Assembly (NCBI GenBank): GCA_000381565.1
Contig: KB906724.1
Span: 525,985 to 589,984, forward strand
Source of the DNA: Oxalobacteraceae bacterium AB_14
GTDB lineage: Bacteria; Pseudomonadota; Gammaproteobacteria; Burkholderiales; Burkholderiaceae_D
Direction: 5' to 3'
DNA length: 64,000 nt
The notes below the pieces were generated by a model. The model ran no database searches, had not been told where the DNA came from, and saw only the letters and a list, made by a program, of their open reading frames with translations. Of this stretch, positions 36,517 to 45,711 are shown one piece after another. The number at the start of each line of letters is the position of its first letter. The first letter of the stretch is position 1. A program made the translations under genes and the position numbers.

Positions 36517-37206
36517 ATGTCAGTCACCAGCACATACTCATTCATACAAGGGTTCTTCAACGGCGTGTTTGTCGGCCAGAACGCCGTCAGCGCAGCGGAT
36601 CAGCCGTTCACCGAAACGCCTCCGGGCAGCGGCATTTTTGTCGTTCACCGTCCCAACGGCGAGAACGTGGTCGATCTCGGCAAGCTGATTAACACCAACG
36701 CCAACGTCGGCATGGTCGCCAAGCAGCTGATCGCCGCCGGCGCCTCGCTCACCAGCGGCCTGCGCGTGCAGGGCACGCCGTGGATCAGCGTTCCCTACTT
36801 TATCCAGTCGCCGGCAGCGCACAAGCCGTTCGACATGCTGGCCAAGGTCAATTTCGATTTCCATATCGAGACACCGTGGTTCTGCAGCGACATCGACGGC
36901 ACCATCTCGGTGTTCCTGTTCGTCTTCCTCGACAGCCAGAAGCACCTGCATGTGACGGTCGACGGCACCTGGTTTTCGTTCGATGGCGGCGCGCCGTTCT
37001 GCGCCGGCCCCGCTTCCGATGCGCTGAAGGCCGCCATGCCGGCGGTGCGCAAGGAGGTGCAGAACCTGCTGCCGCAACTGACGTCGGCCATCGCCAACGT
37101 CAAGTTCTCCAAGACTTACTTCTTGCCCGGTAATGGCACCAAGGCCGCCGGCGCCTTCGTACAAGACGCCAGCAGCGATGCGTCGCTCGGCCTGCTCTTA
37201 GCTTAA
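36517..37206 (+). CDS. Unrecognised 229-residue protein
   Basis: Starts at 36517 (MSVTSTYSFIQGFFNGVFVG), with AGGAAG about ten bases upstream. No signal peptide, membrane helix or known motif is seen. The sequence alternates hydrophobic and polar residues, as in a beta-rich fold (TPWFCSDIDGTISVFLFVFL, KHLHVTVDGTWFSFDGGAPF), followed by a helical C-terminal part (ALKAAMPAVRKEVQNLLPQL). The next gene starts 13 bases later on the same strand, so they form an operon. It sits between the VOC protein and a large regulator in a region without housekeeping genes. Confidence 0.75.
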   Translation: MSVTSTYSFIQGFFNGVFVGQNAVSAADQPFTETPPGSGIFVVHRPNGENVVDLGKLINTNANVGMVAKQLIAAGASLTSGLRVQGTPWISVPYFIQSPAAHKPFDMLAKVNFDFHIETPWFCSDIDGTISVFLFVFLDSQKHLHVTVDGTWFSFDGGAPFCAGPASDALKAAMPAVRKEVQNLLPQLTSAIANVKFSKTYFLPGNGTKAAGAFVQDASSDASLGLLLA

Positions 37207-37219
37207 AAGGAAAATGAAA

Positions 37220-37540
37220 ATGGATAAGGATCAAAAACTGGTTGACGACATCTGCGCACTGCTGCGCGAAGCAGGCTACACCGGCCTGACCGTGCACTCG
37301 GACCAACACGGCACGCTGCTCAACGCCACCCGCGAGCAGGGCGGCGTGGTGTTGCGCCTGTCGCCGGACATGCAGAAAGTCACGCGCCGCACCGAGGCCG
37401 GCGCGGCGGAAGCGCACAACGTGCGGCTGGATGTGCACGAGGTGCCGGCGATGGAAGGCGTGGAGCGGCAGATACGCGCCAACCCCGAACTGGCCAAGGC
37501 GATGGGCATTCCGGCCCAGCATCTGAAGTACATCATGTAG
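37220..37540 (+). CDS. Unrecognised 106-residue protein
   Basis: The ATG at 37220 is nine bases after AAAAGG; an in-frame ATG at 37214 would add two residues (MKMDK) but lies too near that site. The protein is soluble-looking and charged, opening MDKDQKLVDDICALLREAGY with a helical start and a beta-like middle (HGTLLNATREQGGVVLRL), ending IPAQHLKYIM. I cannot assign a family. Its last eight bases overlap the 3' end of the convergent regulator gene. Confidence 0.7.
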   Translation: MDKDQKLVDDICALLREAGYTGLTVHSDQHGTLLNATREQGGVVLRLSPDMQKVTRRTEAGAAEAHNVRLDVHEVPAMEGVERQIRANPELAKAMGIPAQHLKYIM

Positions 37541-40500
37541 TTCGCGCCGGTCCGGCCTTGCCCGCGAAGTGGGCGGGGCCCGACTGCGCGGCGCCGGCCA
37601 GCAACTGCTGCGCCAGCGCTTCGATCTCCGGCGCCACCGGCGCGCCCAAGGCGCTCAACGCCATGCGTTGATAGCGCCGGTAGACCGACAGTCCCGCTTC
37701 GAATGCCGCGCCGTCCAGATGGATGCGCATCAGGTCCGCGCTCAGCGTCTTGCAGTACTGGTCGGCCTCCAGCGCCCGCTCCAGCAACTGCGCGGCGGCG
37801 GACGTGTTGCCGGCATGGGCCAGCTGGCGTCCGGCGTCGCCCAGTGCGCGCGCCAGCCTGCCGCGCCACAGTTCGCGCCGCGCCAACAACCACGGCGCGC
37901 TTTCCCCCAGCAGTAATTCCCCGCGATACAGCGCCAGCACCTGCGCGGCGGTCGCCAGCAGCGCGGCTTCGTGCGATGCCGGCGCCGCATCGCCGGCGGC
38001 GGCCCATTCCTGGGTCAGGGATTGCAGGCGTGGCAGCAGCCGTTCCAGCGCGGCGGTATCGCTCCAGCATTGCTGCGGCGCCAGCGACAGCGCTCCCTGT
38101 TCCAGCAGGATGCAGCCCGCGCCCAGCGTCGCCCGCAGTCGGGACAGCGTGGTTTCCAGCGCGTGGCGCGCGCTGTCGCCGTCGGCGTCCGGCCATAGCA
38201 ATTGCGCCGCGCGCGCCAGCGAGATGCTCGATGGCGCGTGGGCCGCGATCAGTTTCAGGATGTCGAGCTGGCGGTGCTTGGACTTGCCTTGCGAGCGCAG
38301 TGGCTCGCCGGCGATGCGCAGCTCGAAGCCGCCGAAGCTGCGCACCTGCACCGGCCATGGCCAGTTGTCGCCGGCGTCTTCCGGCGGCGCCAGGCGCCAG
38401 GCGCGCACCAGCATATTGGCCGCGCCGGGGATGATGCCGGCCGCCAGCGCGTGCACGCACAGCGGTTGCAGGATGTGCGGCGTGGCGAAGGTCAGGTAGC
38501 CGCCGCCCTGCGAGGCGATGTGGTTCAGCGCGCGGCGCAGCTTGTCCTGCGCCAGCAGCAGCTGCGCCGGGCGCGCGCGTTGCAGTTGCGGCAGCGCCTG
38601 CGCCTTGCCGTCGGCGCCGGTGATGAACAGCCAGGCCTCCAACAAGTCGGCCAGGGTGGCCGCCAGCGGCGAGCTGTAGTCGCGGCCATGCTGGCGCAGT
38701 GCGACGGTTTCGACGGCGCAGCGGTCGCGGTCCAGCAGCGTCCAGGCGACGCAGCTGGCGGCCTGCGCGTAGATCTCGTAAGGAACGCTGCCGAAGCGCA
38801 GCGCCGCTTCATGCGCCAGGCGGGCATGCGCCAGCGCGCCCTGGCCGTCGCCGCGGCAGCTGGCCAGCCAGGTTTGCGTCAGCTGCAGATGGGCCACCAG
38901 GTTGTGGTGTTGCGGCGGCGTTTGCGCCGCCACCTCGGCGATGGCGGCGGTGGCCTTGTCGAGTTCTCCGCGCAGCAGGCAGGCGGCCGCATACAGCAGC
39001 ACGTAGTGCGCGTCCATGATGCGGATGCCGCTGCTTTCCGAACTGGCGCGGCAGGCGGCGAAGACGGCGTCGACGCGGGCGTGGTCCATGGCGGCCAGCG
39101 CGTCGTACAGCTGCACCAGGTGCGACAGGTAGCGCGCGTACGGCGGCAGCGCGGCAGCTTCCGGCAGCGCGTCGAGCAGCACCCGCACCGAGCGCACGGC
39201 GGCGTAGCGGCCGGACTGGTAGTAGTGCTGGCCCAGCATCGCGCCCAGGCGCACCTTCAGCGTCGGATCGCCAGGCTGGCGCAGCACGTCCAGCGCGCGC
39301 TGCTCCCACAGGTCGATGTCCTGGTGGCCGGGATCGGTCATGAACAAGCCGCTCCACATGCTGTGCGTGAGGTGGGCTTTCAGGTCCGGGTCGGGCAGCT
39401 GGTCGTAGTCTTCCGACGGGTCCACGTGCTGTTGCAGGAAGGCGCGCAGCGGCTGTTCGGCGGCGCCGTCGAAGAAGTAGGAGCTGATGATGGCGCTCAG
39501 CGCCAGGAAGCGGTGCATCGGCCGGTTCTGTTCCGTGAACGCCTGCAGCGCCTTGAGCAGTGCGGCGCGGGCGCGCGCGGTGTCGCTCATGAACACGGCC
39601 AGGCCGAGCCAGTAGTGGTGCCACGGGCCGCGCTGCGCCTCGGGCAGGGCGTCGATCCAGCGCGCCAGCGTGGTGTGGCGGGCGCTGGCCAGCATCGCCT
39701 CGGCGCGCGATTCGATCAGGCCGGCCGCCCGTTCTGGCATGCCGTGTTCCAGCGCCAGCTTGATGGCGGTGTCGTCGTTGCCGTCGGCCAGCAGGGTGTC
39801 GATGCAGCCGGCGATCCATGCGCGGCGCTGCGCGTCGTCGATGCGGGTGGCGGCCCACTTGCGCAGGAAGCCCTGGAACAATGGGTGCAGCGCGTATTGG
39901 CGGCCGGGGTATTCGTAGATCAATGCTCCCTGCGCCGCCAGGCGGGCCACGATGTCGGCCGCGTGCGCCGCGCCGGACAAGGCCTCCGCCCAGGCGCCGC
40001 TGAAGTGCGGCAGCCAGCACACGGCCAGCAGCGTGGCGCGTTCCTCGTCGCTGTAGGCGCTGAACACTTCCTCGGCCAGGTAGCCGACCATCGCTTCCGA
40101 CAGCACATCCTCGGCGGCCAGCGCGGCGCCGGGGCGGCGTTTGAGCCACGAGGCCACCAGCGCGATGCCGGCGGCCCAGCCGCGCGTGAAGTTGTAGACG
40201 TTGTCGGCCACGCTGTCGGCGTGGACGATGCCCAGCACATTGAGCAGGATTTCGGTTTCGTCGCGGCTGAAGGCCAGCGCCGCGCTGTCCAGTTCATGCA
40301 TGTCGCCGTGCGCCAGCAGGCGCGCGCAGGCGGCCGGCGGCAGCGCGCGGCTCAGCACCACGACCTTGCTGGCCGGCGGCAGCTCGGCGGCCAGCGTTTC
40401 GAGGAACTGGCGGAAGAAGGGCGCGTCCTGGCAGCGGTGGGCGTCGTCCAGCACGATGCAGCTGGCCGGCGCCAGCGCCGCGCCCAGCGCGCGCACGTAC

Positions 40501-40823
40501 AGGCGCAGGTAGCCGTGCAGCGCCGGCAGGTGTTCGCGCAGCAGCGGCGGCGGTTGCCAGCCCGGCGCCAGGCCGCCGTTGGCGATCGCCTGTTCGAAGT
40601 AGAGCAGGAAGCTGGCCGGGTCGATGTCCGCCTCGTCCAGTCGCAGCCACGCCACGGTGGGGCCGGCGGCCTGGCAGAATTCCAGCCCCAGGCTGGTCTT
40701 GCCGGAACCGGCCGGCGCGGCGATCCAGGTCAGCGTGGCGGGAGCGTCGAGCATGGCCTGCACGGCGCTGTGGCGGCCGATCAGGCGGGCGACGGGACGG
40801 GAGGTCTTGGCAAGTGAAGCCAT
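37533..40823 (-). CDS. MalT-like STAND ATPase regulator with SARP-type DNA-binding and BTAD domains
   Basis: 1096 residues from the ATG at 40823, with AGGAA eight bases before it. The N-terminus holds a P-loop AAPAGSGKTSLGLEF (Lys 42) and CIVLDDAHRCQD as Walker B, the STAND ATPase of MalT-type regulators. A long helical-repeat middle follows (about 330-820). The C-terminus has no LuxR helix-turn-helix but a winged helix (about 825-905, SFGGFELRIAGEPLRSQG then LARAAQLLWPDADGDSARHA) and a bacterial transcriptional activator domain (about 920-1080). Such proteins switch on target genes on binding a ligand and ATP. Likely targets are neighbours, for example the genes at 36517 or 44037, but this is inference. 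Confidence 0.85.
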   Translation of the reverse strand: MASLAKTSRPVARLIGRHSAVQAMLDAPATLTWIAAPAGSGKTSLGLEFCQAAGPTVAWLRLDEADIDPASFLLYFEQAIANGGLAPGWQPPPLLREHLPALHGYLRLYVRALGAALAPASCIVLDDAHRCQDAPFFRQFLETLAAELPPASKVVVLSRALPPAACARLLAHGDMHELDSAALAFSRDETEILLNVLGIVHADSVADNVYNFTRGWAAGIALVASWLKRRPGAALAAEDVLSEAMVGYLAEEVFSAYSDEERATLLAVCWLPHFSGAWAEALSGAAHAADIVARLAAQGALIYEYPGRQYALHPLFQGFLRKWAATRIDDAQRRAWIAGCIDTLLADGNDDTAIKLALEHGMPERAAGLIESRAEAMLASARHTTLARWIDALPEAQRGPWHHYWLGLAVFMSDTARARAALLKALQAFTEQNRPMHRFLALSAIISSYFFDGAAEQPLRAFLQQHVDPSEDYDQLPDPDLKAHLTHSMWSGLFMTDPGHQDIDLWEQRALDVLRQPGDPTLKVRLGAMLGQHYYQSGRYAAVRSVRVLLDALPEAAALPPYARYLSHLVQLYDALAAMDHARVDAVFAACRASSESSGIRIMDAHYVLLYAAACLLRGELDKATAAIAEVAAQTPPQHHNLVAHLQLTQTWLASCRGDGQGALAHARLAHEAALRFGSVPYEIYAQAASCVAWTLLDRDRCAVETVALRQHGRDYSSPLAATLADLLEAWLFITGADGKAQALPQLQRARPAQLLLAQDKLRRALNHIASQGGGYLTFATPHILQPLCVHALAAGIIPGAANMLVRAWRLAPPEDAGDNWPWPVQVRSFGGFELRIAGEPLRSQGKSKHRQLDILKLIAAHAPSSISLARAAQLLWPDADGDSARHALETTLSRLRATLGAGCILLEQGALSLAPQQCWSDTAALERLLPRLQSLTQEWAAAGDAAPASHEAALLATAAQVLALYRGELLLGESAPWLLARRELWRGRLARALGDAGRQLAHAGNTSAAAQLLERALEADQYCKTLSADLMRIHLDGAAFEAGLSVYRRYQRMALSALGAPVAPEIEALAQQLLAGAAQSGPAHFAGKAGPARTT

Positions 40824-40928
40824 GATGGCGGTTCCTGGAAGCGGACTGCGCGGGAACAACCAGTTTAATTCCGATTATGAAAAGAACAAATCTTTTATTT
40901 CCACAACTATCGTGCTGCAAGGAGGGCT

Positions 40929-40956
40929 GTCGTTCCCGCCTGCGCGGGAATGACGG
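40929..40956. repeat. REP-like element, single unit (copy 3)
   Basis: One hairpin unit, TTCCCGCCTGCGCGGGAA, with flanks GTCG and TGACGG. The partner unit is absent. It lies just after the stop of the 1025-residue gene and upstream of the regulator gene. Confidence 0.8.
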
Positions 40957-40959
40957 TGC

Positions 40960-43900
40960 TTACACCGGATCGACCTTGTTGTTCAGCGTGAAGTGCGCCT
41001 CGGCGTAGTTGTCGCCGTCGACGAACATCCACCAGGTGCCGCTCTTGCCCGGACCGACGGTGAACGGCGCCAGGTGGCCTTCCTGGTAGTTGTCGCCGTC
41101 GGCATAGCCTTCGCCATAGCAGCGCAGCGTGGCCTTGACCTGGATGACGTCGTTGGCCAGCAGGTCCAGCGTCAGGATCAGGCGGCCCATGGCGTCGTCG
41201 GCCACCTGGTCGAACACCTTCACCACGTGGGTGTCCGACGATGGTCCCAGCTGGGCGATGTTGTAGAAGTCGCCGACGCTGTGCGGATAGGCCGCGGCGG
41301 CGAATTCATAATCGGTGGTTGCCATCCAGCCGTCGATGGTCATGCGGCGGAACAGGTGCGAAGGCTGCTTCAGGTTGACCGTCACGCTGGCGGTCCGGTT
41401 GGCCGCCACCGTCACCGACGCCTCGCCGTGCAGCTCCTGCTTGTCGGCGGTGACCAGCACACTGCCCGCCGGCACGCCGGTCAGCGTGAAGCTGCCGTCG
41501 GCGGCGGTGTGGGTGAACTGGTTCTGCGAAATCTGCACGCTGACGCCGGCCGCCGCCTTGCCGTCGAAATGCACCACGCCGTGCAGCGTGCCGGTTTGCG
41601 CCACCTTCTTCCATTTGTAGATGGTCACTTCCTCGAAGCGCGCCGGCCGGTAGATCAGCGGTTCGCAGTAGCCGTACAGCGGCGCGTCGAAGAAGCACAG
41701 GTTGGCGGGGCTGACGGCGTTGGCGTCGCCGGTCTGGCGCCAGGCGTCGGAGTCCTTGGAGCCGTTGTCGACCCAGTCGGAGGCGAAGGCGTTGAGCATC
41801 TGGTTGGCGGTATCGTCGGCGGCGTCGGTCAGCGCGTTGCCGGCCCAGCCGGCGCTCTCGAGCACCATCTCGTGGATCTTCGAGTACAGCACCTCGCCGG
41901 CGGCGATGCGTTCGTCGGACTGGTAGACGTACAGGCCGTCCGGCGTCGACTTGACGATCTGCGCGCCGCCAGTCAGGTCGCTCTGTTCCAGCATGCCGCC
42001 TTCCATCGGCACGCCGGAATGCCGGATCGACATCCACAGCAGCGACGAGCACACCGTCGGGAAGGTGTTGACGGCCCACTTGGCGCTGGCCGGCGCCTTG
42101 TCGGTCAGGCCGAGGGCGGGATTGGTGTAGCAGAAGAAGCGGTAGTGGCTCTTGCCGGCCTGCTGGGCGGCGAAATCGGCGATGCCGTGCAGCGTCTGGC
42201 GGATCTCCAGCGTTTCCTTCAGCGGATCGGGCTTGACCACCATGGCCGGCACGATCTCCGGCGCCACGCCGCCCAGGTCCATCTTCGATTCGATGGTGGC
42301 GAAGCCGGCGATCGGATGCTTCTTGCCGGTCTCGGGATCGACCATGTCCTCGCCGTCGACCGCGTGTTCGACGGTCTGCGTGACCACCCCGGGCCACATG
42401 TATTTCAGCACGTCGGGACGGGCGCCGTCGCCGCCGATGAATTCGATCAGGCGGTCTTCCGAGGCGGTGGAGTGGGTGAGCTCGTCGCGGTTGCGGGTCA
42501 TGATGCCGGAGTGCGAATAGCGCTGCGGCGGCGTCACCGTCTGTAGCACGGCGGAGATCAGGCTGCCGTTGCTGGGGTTGAGGATCAAGTCGCCCTTCTT
42601 GGCGTTCATGAAGCGCGGCGGCATCTGCATCCAGCGTTTTTCCTGGGTCGGCATGCAGAACATGCCGTCGGGGATGTGGTCCGGCATATTCCACGGATCG
42701 CACTCCTGGCCTTCGACCGGAAACGGCGGCGCCTTGTGCATCGCCATCGCCGCCAGCGTGCGCACCGGTTGCAGCGCCGACGAGGTGGTGGCAGACAGCA
42801 TGCCGTAGTGGCCCAGGCGCGCCACTTCCTCCAGCGTGATGGTGCCCGGATCGGCGACCAGCCGGCGGCTGGCCAGGTCGCTCAACAGGGCCTGCGCGTT
42901 GGCGTTGACCAGCAGCTTCCTGCTCATGTGCTGGGGCACGTCGAAGTGGGCGCTGACGCGCACCGGCAGGCCGTTCGGCGCCGTGCCCTTGTAATGCACG
43001 CTGAAGGCGATGGCCTGCTGCGGCAGCTGCGCTTTCGGAATCGCGACGTCGATCCGGGTGCCGGCCCGGGCCTTGAGCACGATGACGCTGGCGACGGCGG
43101 GGCGCAGCTCGAATTCGCGCGGGCCGTCTTCATAGGCCAGCTCCAGCTGCATGCTGGTCAGCGTGAGGTTGGCCGCTTCGGGATTGCGCACCACGAAGCT
43201 GGCGCGGAAGCTGCCGTCGACGAAGCGCGCGCTGAAGTCGCTGCTGTCCACCGGCGGCTGCAGCACGCCGCGCTGGCGCGCCAGGAAGTAGGGATTGGCC
43301 ACGCTGACGCTGCGCTGGATCACGCGCGCGGCGTCGCCGGGCTGCTGCACCGTCACCTGCAGGTGGAACACCGTGTGCGGCCGGTCGGGATTGAGCTGGG
43401 CGGCGAAGTCGTGCTGCAGGGTGGCGTGCGTGCTGCCCAGGGCGACCGCGCCCAGCTGCCAGTTGTAGACGGCGGCGGTGGCGCCGCCGCCGGCGTTGGT
43501 GGCTACGCGCGGCTGCGTGGTCGGCAGCAGGATCGGATGGCTGGCGGCGTCGCGCGCGGGGATGGTCTGCGCGCTCATCGCCGTTTTGCGCGGCACGATG
43601 GGGCCGGGCGGCACGGCCGGCGTGCCCGGCCTGATCTCGATGCGCGGACGCGGCGTGCCCTGGGTGCGGCGCTCGGGCGCGTTCTGCACGGTCAGTATCA
43701 CCGTGGTCGGCTTGTGGGGCGCGCTGCGCACCGTCAGCATCGGCGGCTGCCTGCCGTCGGCGGGGAGGTTGATCTGGACTTCGGCCTTGAGCTTCTCGAT
43801 GGCGCCGCGCTTGCCGGCGGTGACGTTGATGGTCTTCTTGCCGGCGCGGTTCCACACCAGGTACTGCTTCGAGCCGGGCACGCCGTTGATGCAGATGTTG

Positions 43901-44037
43901 GCGCTTTCGTTGTTGTCGTAGGACTGGCCGTTGGGCGCCTTGACTTCGACGCAAACGCTGTCGCCGATGGCGGCCACGGCGGGCGAGCAGACGACGGAAC
44001 CAAGCAGCGGGGTTGGGGCGGTTGGTGCTTGCAACAT
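40960..44037 (-). CDS. Large multidomain protein with a permuted papain-like (YiiX/NlpC-P60-type) core
   Basis: 1025 residues from the ATG at 44037, with AGGAG six bases upstream; an in-frame TTG 17 codons earlier is possible. No signal peptide. Residues 1-450 look like beta-rich domains (SVCVEVKAPNGQSYDNNESA; VNVTAG-type strands). Around 478-700, GDLILNPSNGSLISAVLQTV, SHSGIMTRN (His 509) and PTVCSSLLW (Cys 663) occur in the order His then Cys, as in circularly permuted NlpC/P60-like YiiX proteins. About 808-890 is a carboxypeptidase-regulatory-like beta domain (GVVHFDGKAAAGVSVQISQ). The C-terminal 130 residues are unassigned. A peptidase, amidase or acyltransferase role is inferred, not shown. 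Confidence 0.7.
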   Translation of the reverse strand: MLQAPTAPTPLLGSVVCSPAVAAIGDSVCVEVKAPNGQSYDNNESANICINGVPGSKQYLVWNRAGKKTINVTAGKRGAIEKLKAEVQINLPADGRQPPMLTVRSAPHKPTTVILTVQNAPERRTQGTPRPRIEIRPGTPAVPPGPIVPRKTAMSAQTIPARDAASHPILLPTTQPRVATNAGGGATAAVYNWQLGAVALGSTHATLQHDFAAQLNPDRPHTVFHLQVTVQQPGDAARVIQRSVSVANPYFLARQRGVLQPPVDSSDFSARFVDGSFRASFVVRNPEAANLTLTSMQLELAYEDGPREFELRPAVASVIVLKARAGTRIDVAIPKAQLPQQAIAFSVHYKGTAPNGLPVRVSAHFDVPQHMSRKLLVNANAQALLSDLASRRLVADPGTITLEEVARLGHYGMLSATTSSALQPVRTLAAMAMHKAPPFPVEGQECDPWNMPDHIPDGMFCMPTQEKRWMQMPPRFMNAKKGDLILNPSNGSLISAVLQTVTPPQRYSHSGIMTRNRDELTHSTASEDRLIEFIGGDGARPDVLKYMWPGVVTQTVEHAVDGEDMVDPETGKKHPIAGFATIESKMDLGGVAPEIVPAMVVKPDPLKETLEIRQTLHGIADFAAQQAGKSHYRFFCYTNPALGLTDKAPASAKWAVNTFPTVCSSLLWMSIRHSGVPMEGGMLEQSDLTGGAQIVKSTPDGLYVYQSDERIAAGEVLYSKIHEMVLESAGWAGNALTDAADDTANQMLNAFASDWVDNGSKDSDAWRQTGDANAVSPANLCFFDAPLYGYCEPLIYRPARFEEVTIYKWKKVAQTGTLHGVVHFDGKAAAGVSVQISQNQFTHTAADGSFTLTGVPAGSVLVTADKQELHGEASVTVAANRTASVTVNLKQPSHLFRRMTIDGWMATTDYEFAAAAYPHSVGDFYNIAQLGPSSDTHVVKVFDQVADDAMGRLILTLDLLANDVIQVKATLRCYGEGYADGDNYQEGHLAPFTVGPGKSGTWWMFVDGDNYAEAHFTLNNKVDPV

Positions 44038-44141
44038 GGGAACTCCTGTGGACGGTGGGAATGATGGCGTCAGGCCCGCTTGCGCCAAGCCTGGTGTTCC
44101 CAGTGTCGTGTGGAGCCTCCCACAAATCGCTCACAAATGCG

Positions 44142-45578
44142 CTAGTCGGGCTTTTTCACCACCGCGTAGCGCTCCAGCGTGCGCTTGCGCGCTTCGTCGT
44201 GCATGACGATGGGAGCGGGATAGTCCAGCGGCAGCATGCGCGGCACCAGCCACGGCGCGTGGATTTCCTTGTCGCTCAGGTCCTTGAGCTGCGGCAGGTA
44301 GCGGCGGATGAACTTGCCCGTGCCGTCGAACTTTTCCGATTGCGTGAGCGGGTTGAAGATGCGGAAGTAGGGCTGGGCGTCGCAGCCCGACGACGACGCC
44401 CACTGCCAGCCGCCGTTGTTGGAGGCCAGGTCGTAGTCGTTCAGGTGCAGCGCGAAATAGGCCTCGCCGCGCCGCCAGTCTATGCCCAGGTCCTTGATCA
44501 GGAAGCAGGCCGTCACCATCCGCAGGCGGTTGTGCATGTAGCCGCTCTGGTTCAGCTGGGCCATCGCCGCGTCCACCAGCGGATAGCCGGTGCGGCCTTC
44601 GCACCAGGCGGCGAACAGCTGGTCGGCCTGCGGACCGGTTTCCCACGCGATGGCGTCGTAGGCCGGCTTGTAGGCGCCGCCCACCACGTGCGGGTTGTGG
44701 AACAGGATCATGGCGTAGAACTCGCGCCAGATCAATTCCGCCAGCCACACCGGCGCGCCTTCGCCGCCGGCGCCGCGCGCCATCAGGTCGACCACGGTGC
44801 GCACCAGGTGCCGCACCGACAGCGTGCCGAAGCGGAAATGGATGGACAGGTAGGACGGCCCCTTGACGGCCGGGTAGTCGCGCGCGTCCTTGTAGCTGGC
44901 GATGCGGGGCAGAAAGTCTTCCCACAGTTGCGCCGCACCCGACATGCCGGTAGGGATCTTCATTTCGGCCAGGTTGCTCGGTTCGAAGCCGAGCTCGGCG
45001 AGCGTTGGCAGCGCCGCAGCCTGGGCAGGGGGCGGCGCCAGCCGCGCCGCGTGCGGCTCGATGTGGCAGGGCGCCAGCACAGACGGATCCGCCTCCAGCT
45101 TCTTCAGCCAGGCGTTCTTGTAGGGCGTAAACACCGAGAACACGCCGCCGGTCTGCGACAGCACTTCGCTCTTTTCAAACACCACCTGGTCCTTGTAGCT
45201 GCGGAACTGGCGGCCGTCGGCATGCAGCGCCTGCGCCACGGCGGCGTCGCGGGCGATGGCCTGGGGCTCGTAGTCGTGGTTGCAGTAGACGGCGTCCACG
45301 CCCAGTTCGGCGGCCAGGGCCGGGATCGCGGCGGCCGGATCGGCGTGGCGCACGATCAGGTGGCCGCCCAGCTGTTGCAGCTCGGCCGCCACTTCGGCGA
45401 TGCTGGCGTGGATGAAGTCGACCCGCCGGTCGCGCCGCGGCAGGCCGTCCAGGATGGTGGTGTCGTAGATAAAAACACAATACACACGGGCACTGTCTTG
45501 CAGGGCCTGGTGCAGGGCGACATGGTCGAAAATGCGCAAATCGCGGCGCAGCCAGACCAGGGAAGAATTCGGTTTCAT
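44142..45578 (-). CDS. phrB: Deoxyribodipyrimidine photolyase
   Basis: 478 residues. It repairs UV pyrimidine dimers in DNA using blue light and FAD. The N-terminal antenna domain opens SLVWLRRDLRIFDHVALHQA. The FAD-binding helical domain holds LSIHFRFGTLSVRHLVR, LIWREFYAMILFHNPH and the signature NNGGWQWASSSGCDAQPYFR, including the Trp residues of the electron-transfer chain. Length is standard for class I CPD photolyases. It is divergent from yqgE across a 133-base gap carrying an AAAC-TATC-GTTT inverted repeat. Confidence 0.96.
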   Translation of the reverse strand: MKPNSSLVWLRRDLRIFDHVALHQALQDSARVYCVFIYDTTILDGLPRRDRRVDFIHASIAEVAAELQQLGGHLIVRHADPAAAIPALAAELGVDAVYCNHDYEPQAIARDAAVAQALHADGRQFRSYKDQVVFEKSEVLSQTGGVFSVFTPYKNAWLKKLEADPSVLAPCHIEPHAARLAPPPAQAAALPTLAELGFEPSNLAEMKIPTGMSGAAQLWEDFLPRIASYKDARDYPAVKGPSYLSIHFRFGTLSVRHLVRTVVDLMARGAGGEGAPVWLAELIWREFYAMILFHNPHVVGGAYKPAYDAIAWETGPQADQLFAAWCEGRTGYPLVDAAMAQLNQSGYMHNRLRMVTACFLIKDLGIDWRRGEAYFALHLNDYDLASNNGGWQWASSSGCDAQPYFRIFNPLTQSEKFDGTGKFIRRYLPQLKDLSDKEIHAPWLVPRMLPLDYPAPIVMHDEARKRTLERYAVVKKPD

Positions 45579-45711
45579 TCAGTCTGTGTCAATCGGTTGG
45601 GGGAACTCAAACATGGCCGCAGCCACAATTCAGTGTAAACTATCGTTTAGACAGAGTTGCTAGCCGCGCGAATACTACAGTAATTGTCAGCAGCACAGAA
45701 AGAACACGCAT

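Noticed and set aside
38202..40817. 871-codon plus-strand frame opposite the MalT/SARP-like gene
   Set aside because: His/Arg/Gln-rich shadow of the P-loop ATPase gene; no ribosome site or domain.
45579..45711. Light- or stress-responsive operator upstream of photolyase
   Set aside because: Only a short AAAC-TATC-GTTT inverted repeat is present; it does not match a known operator closely enough to claim.
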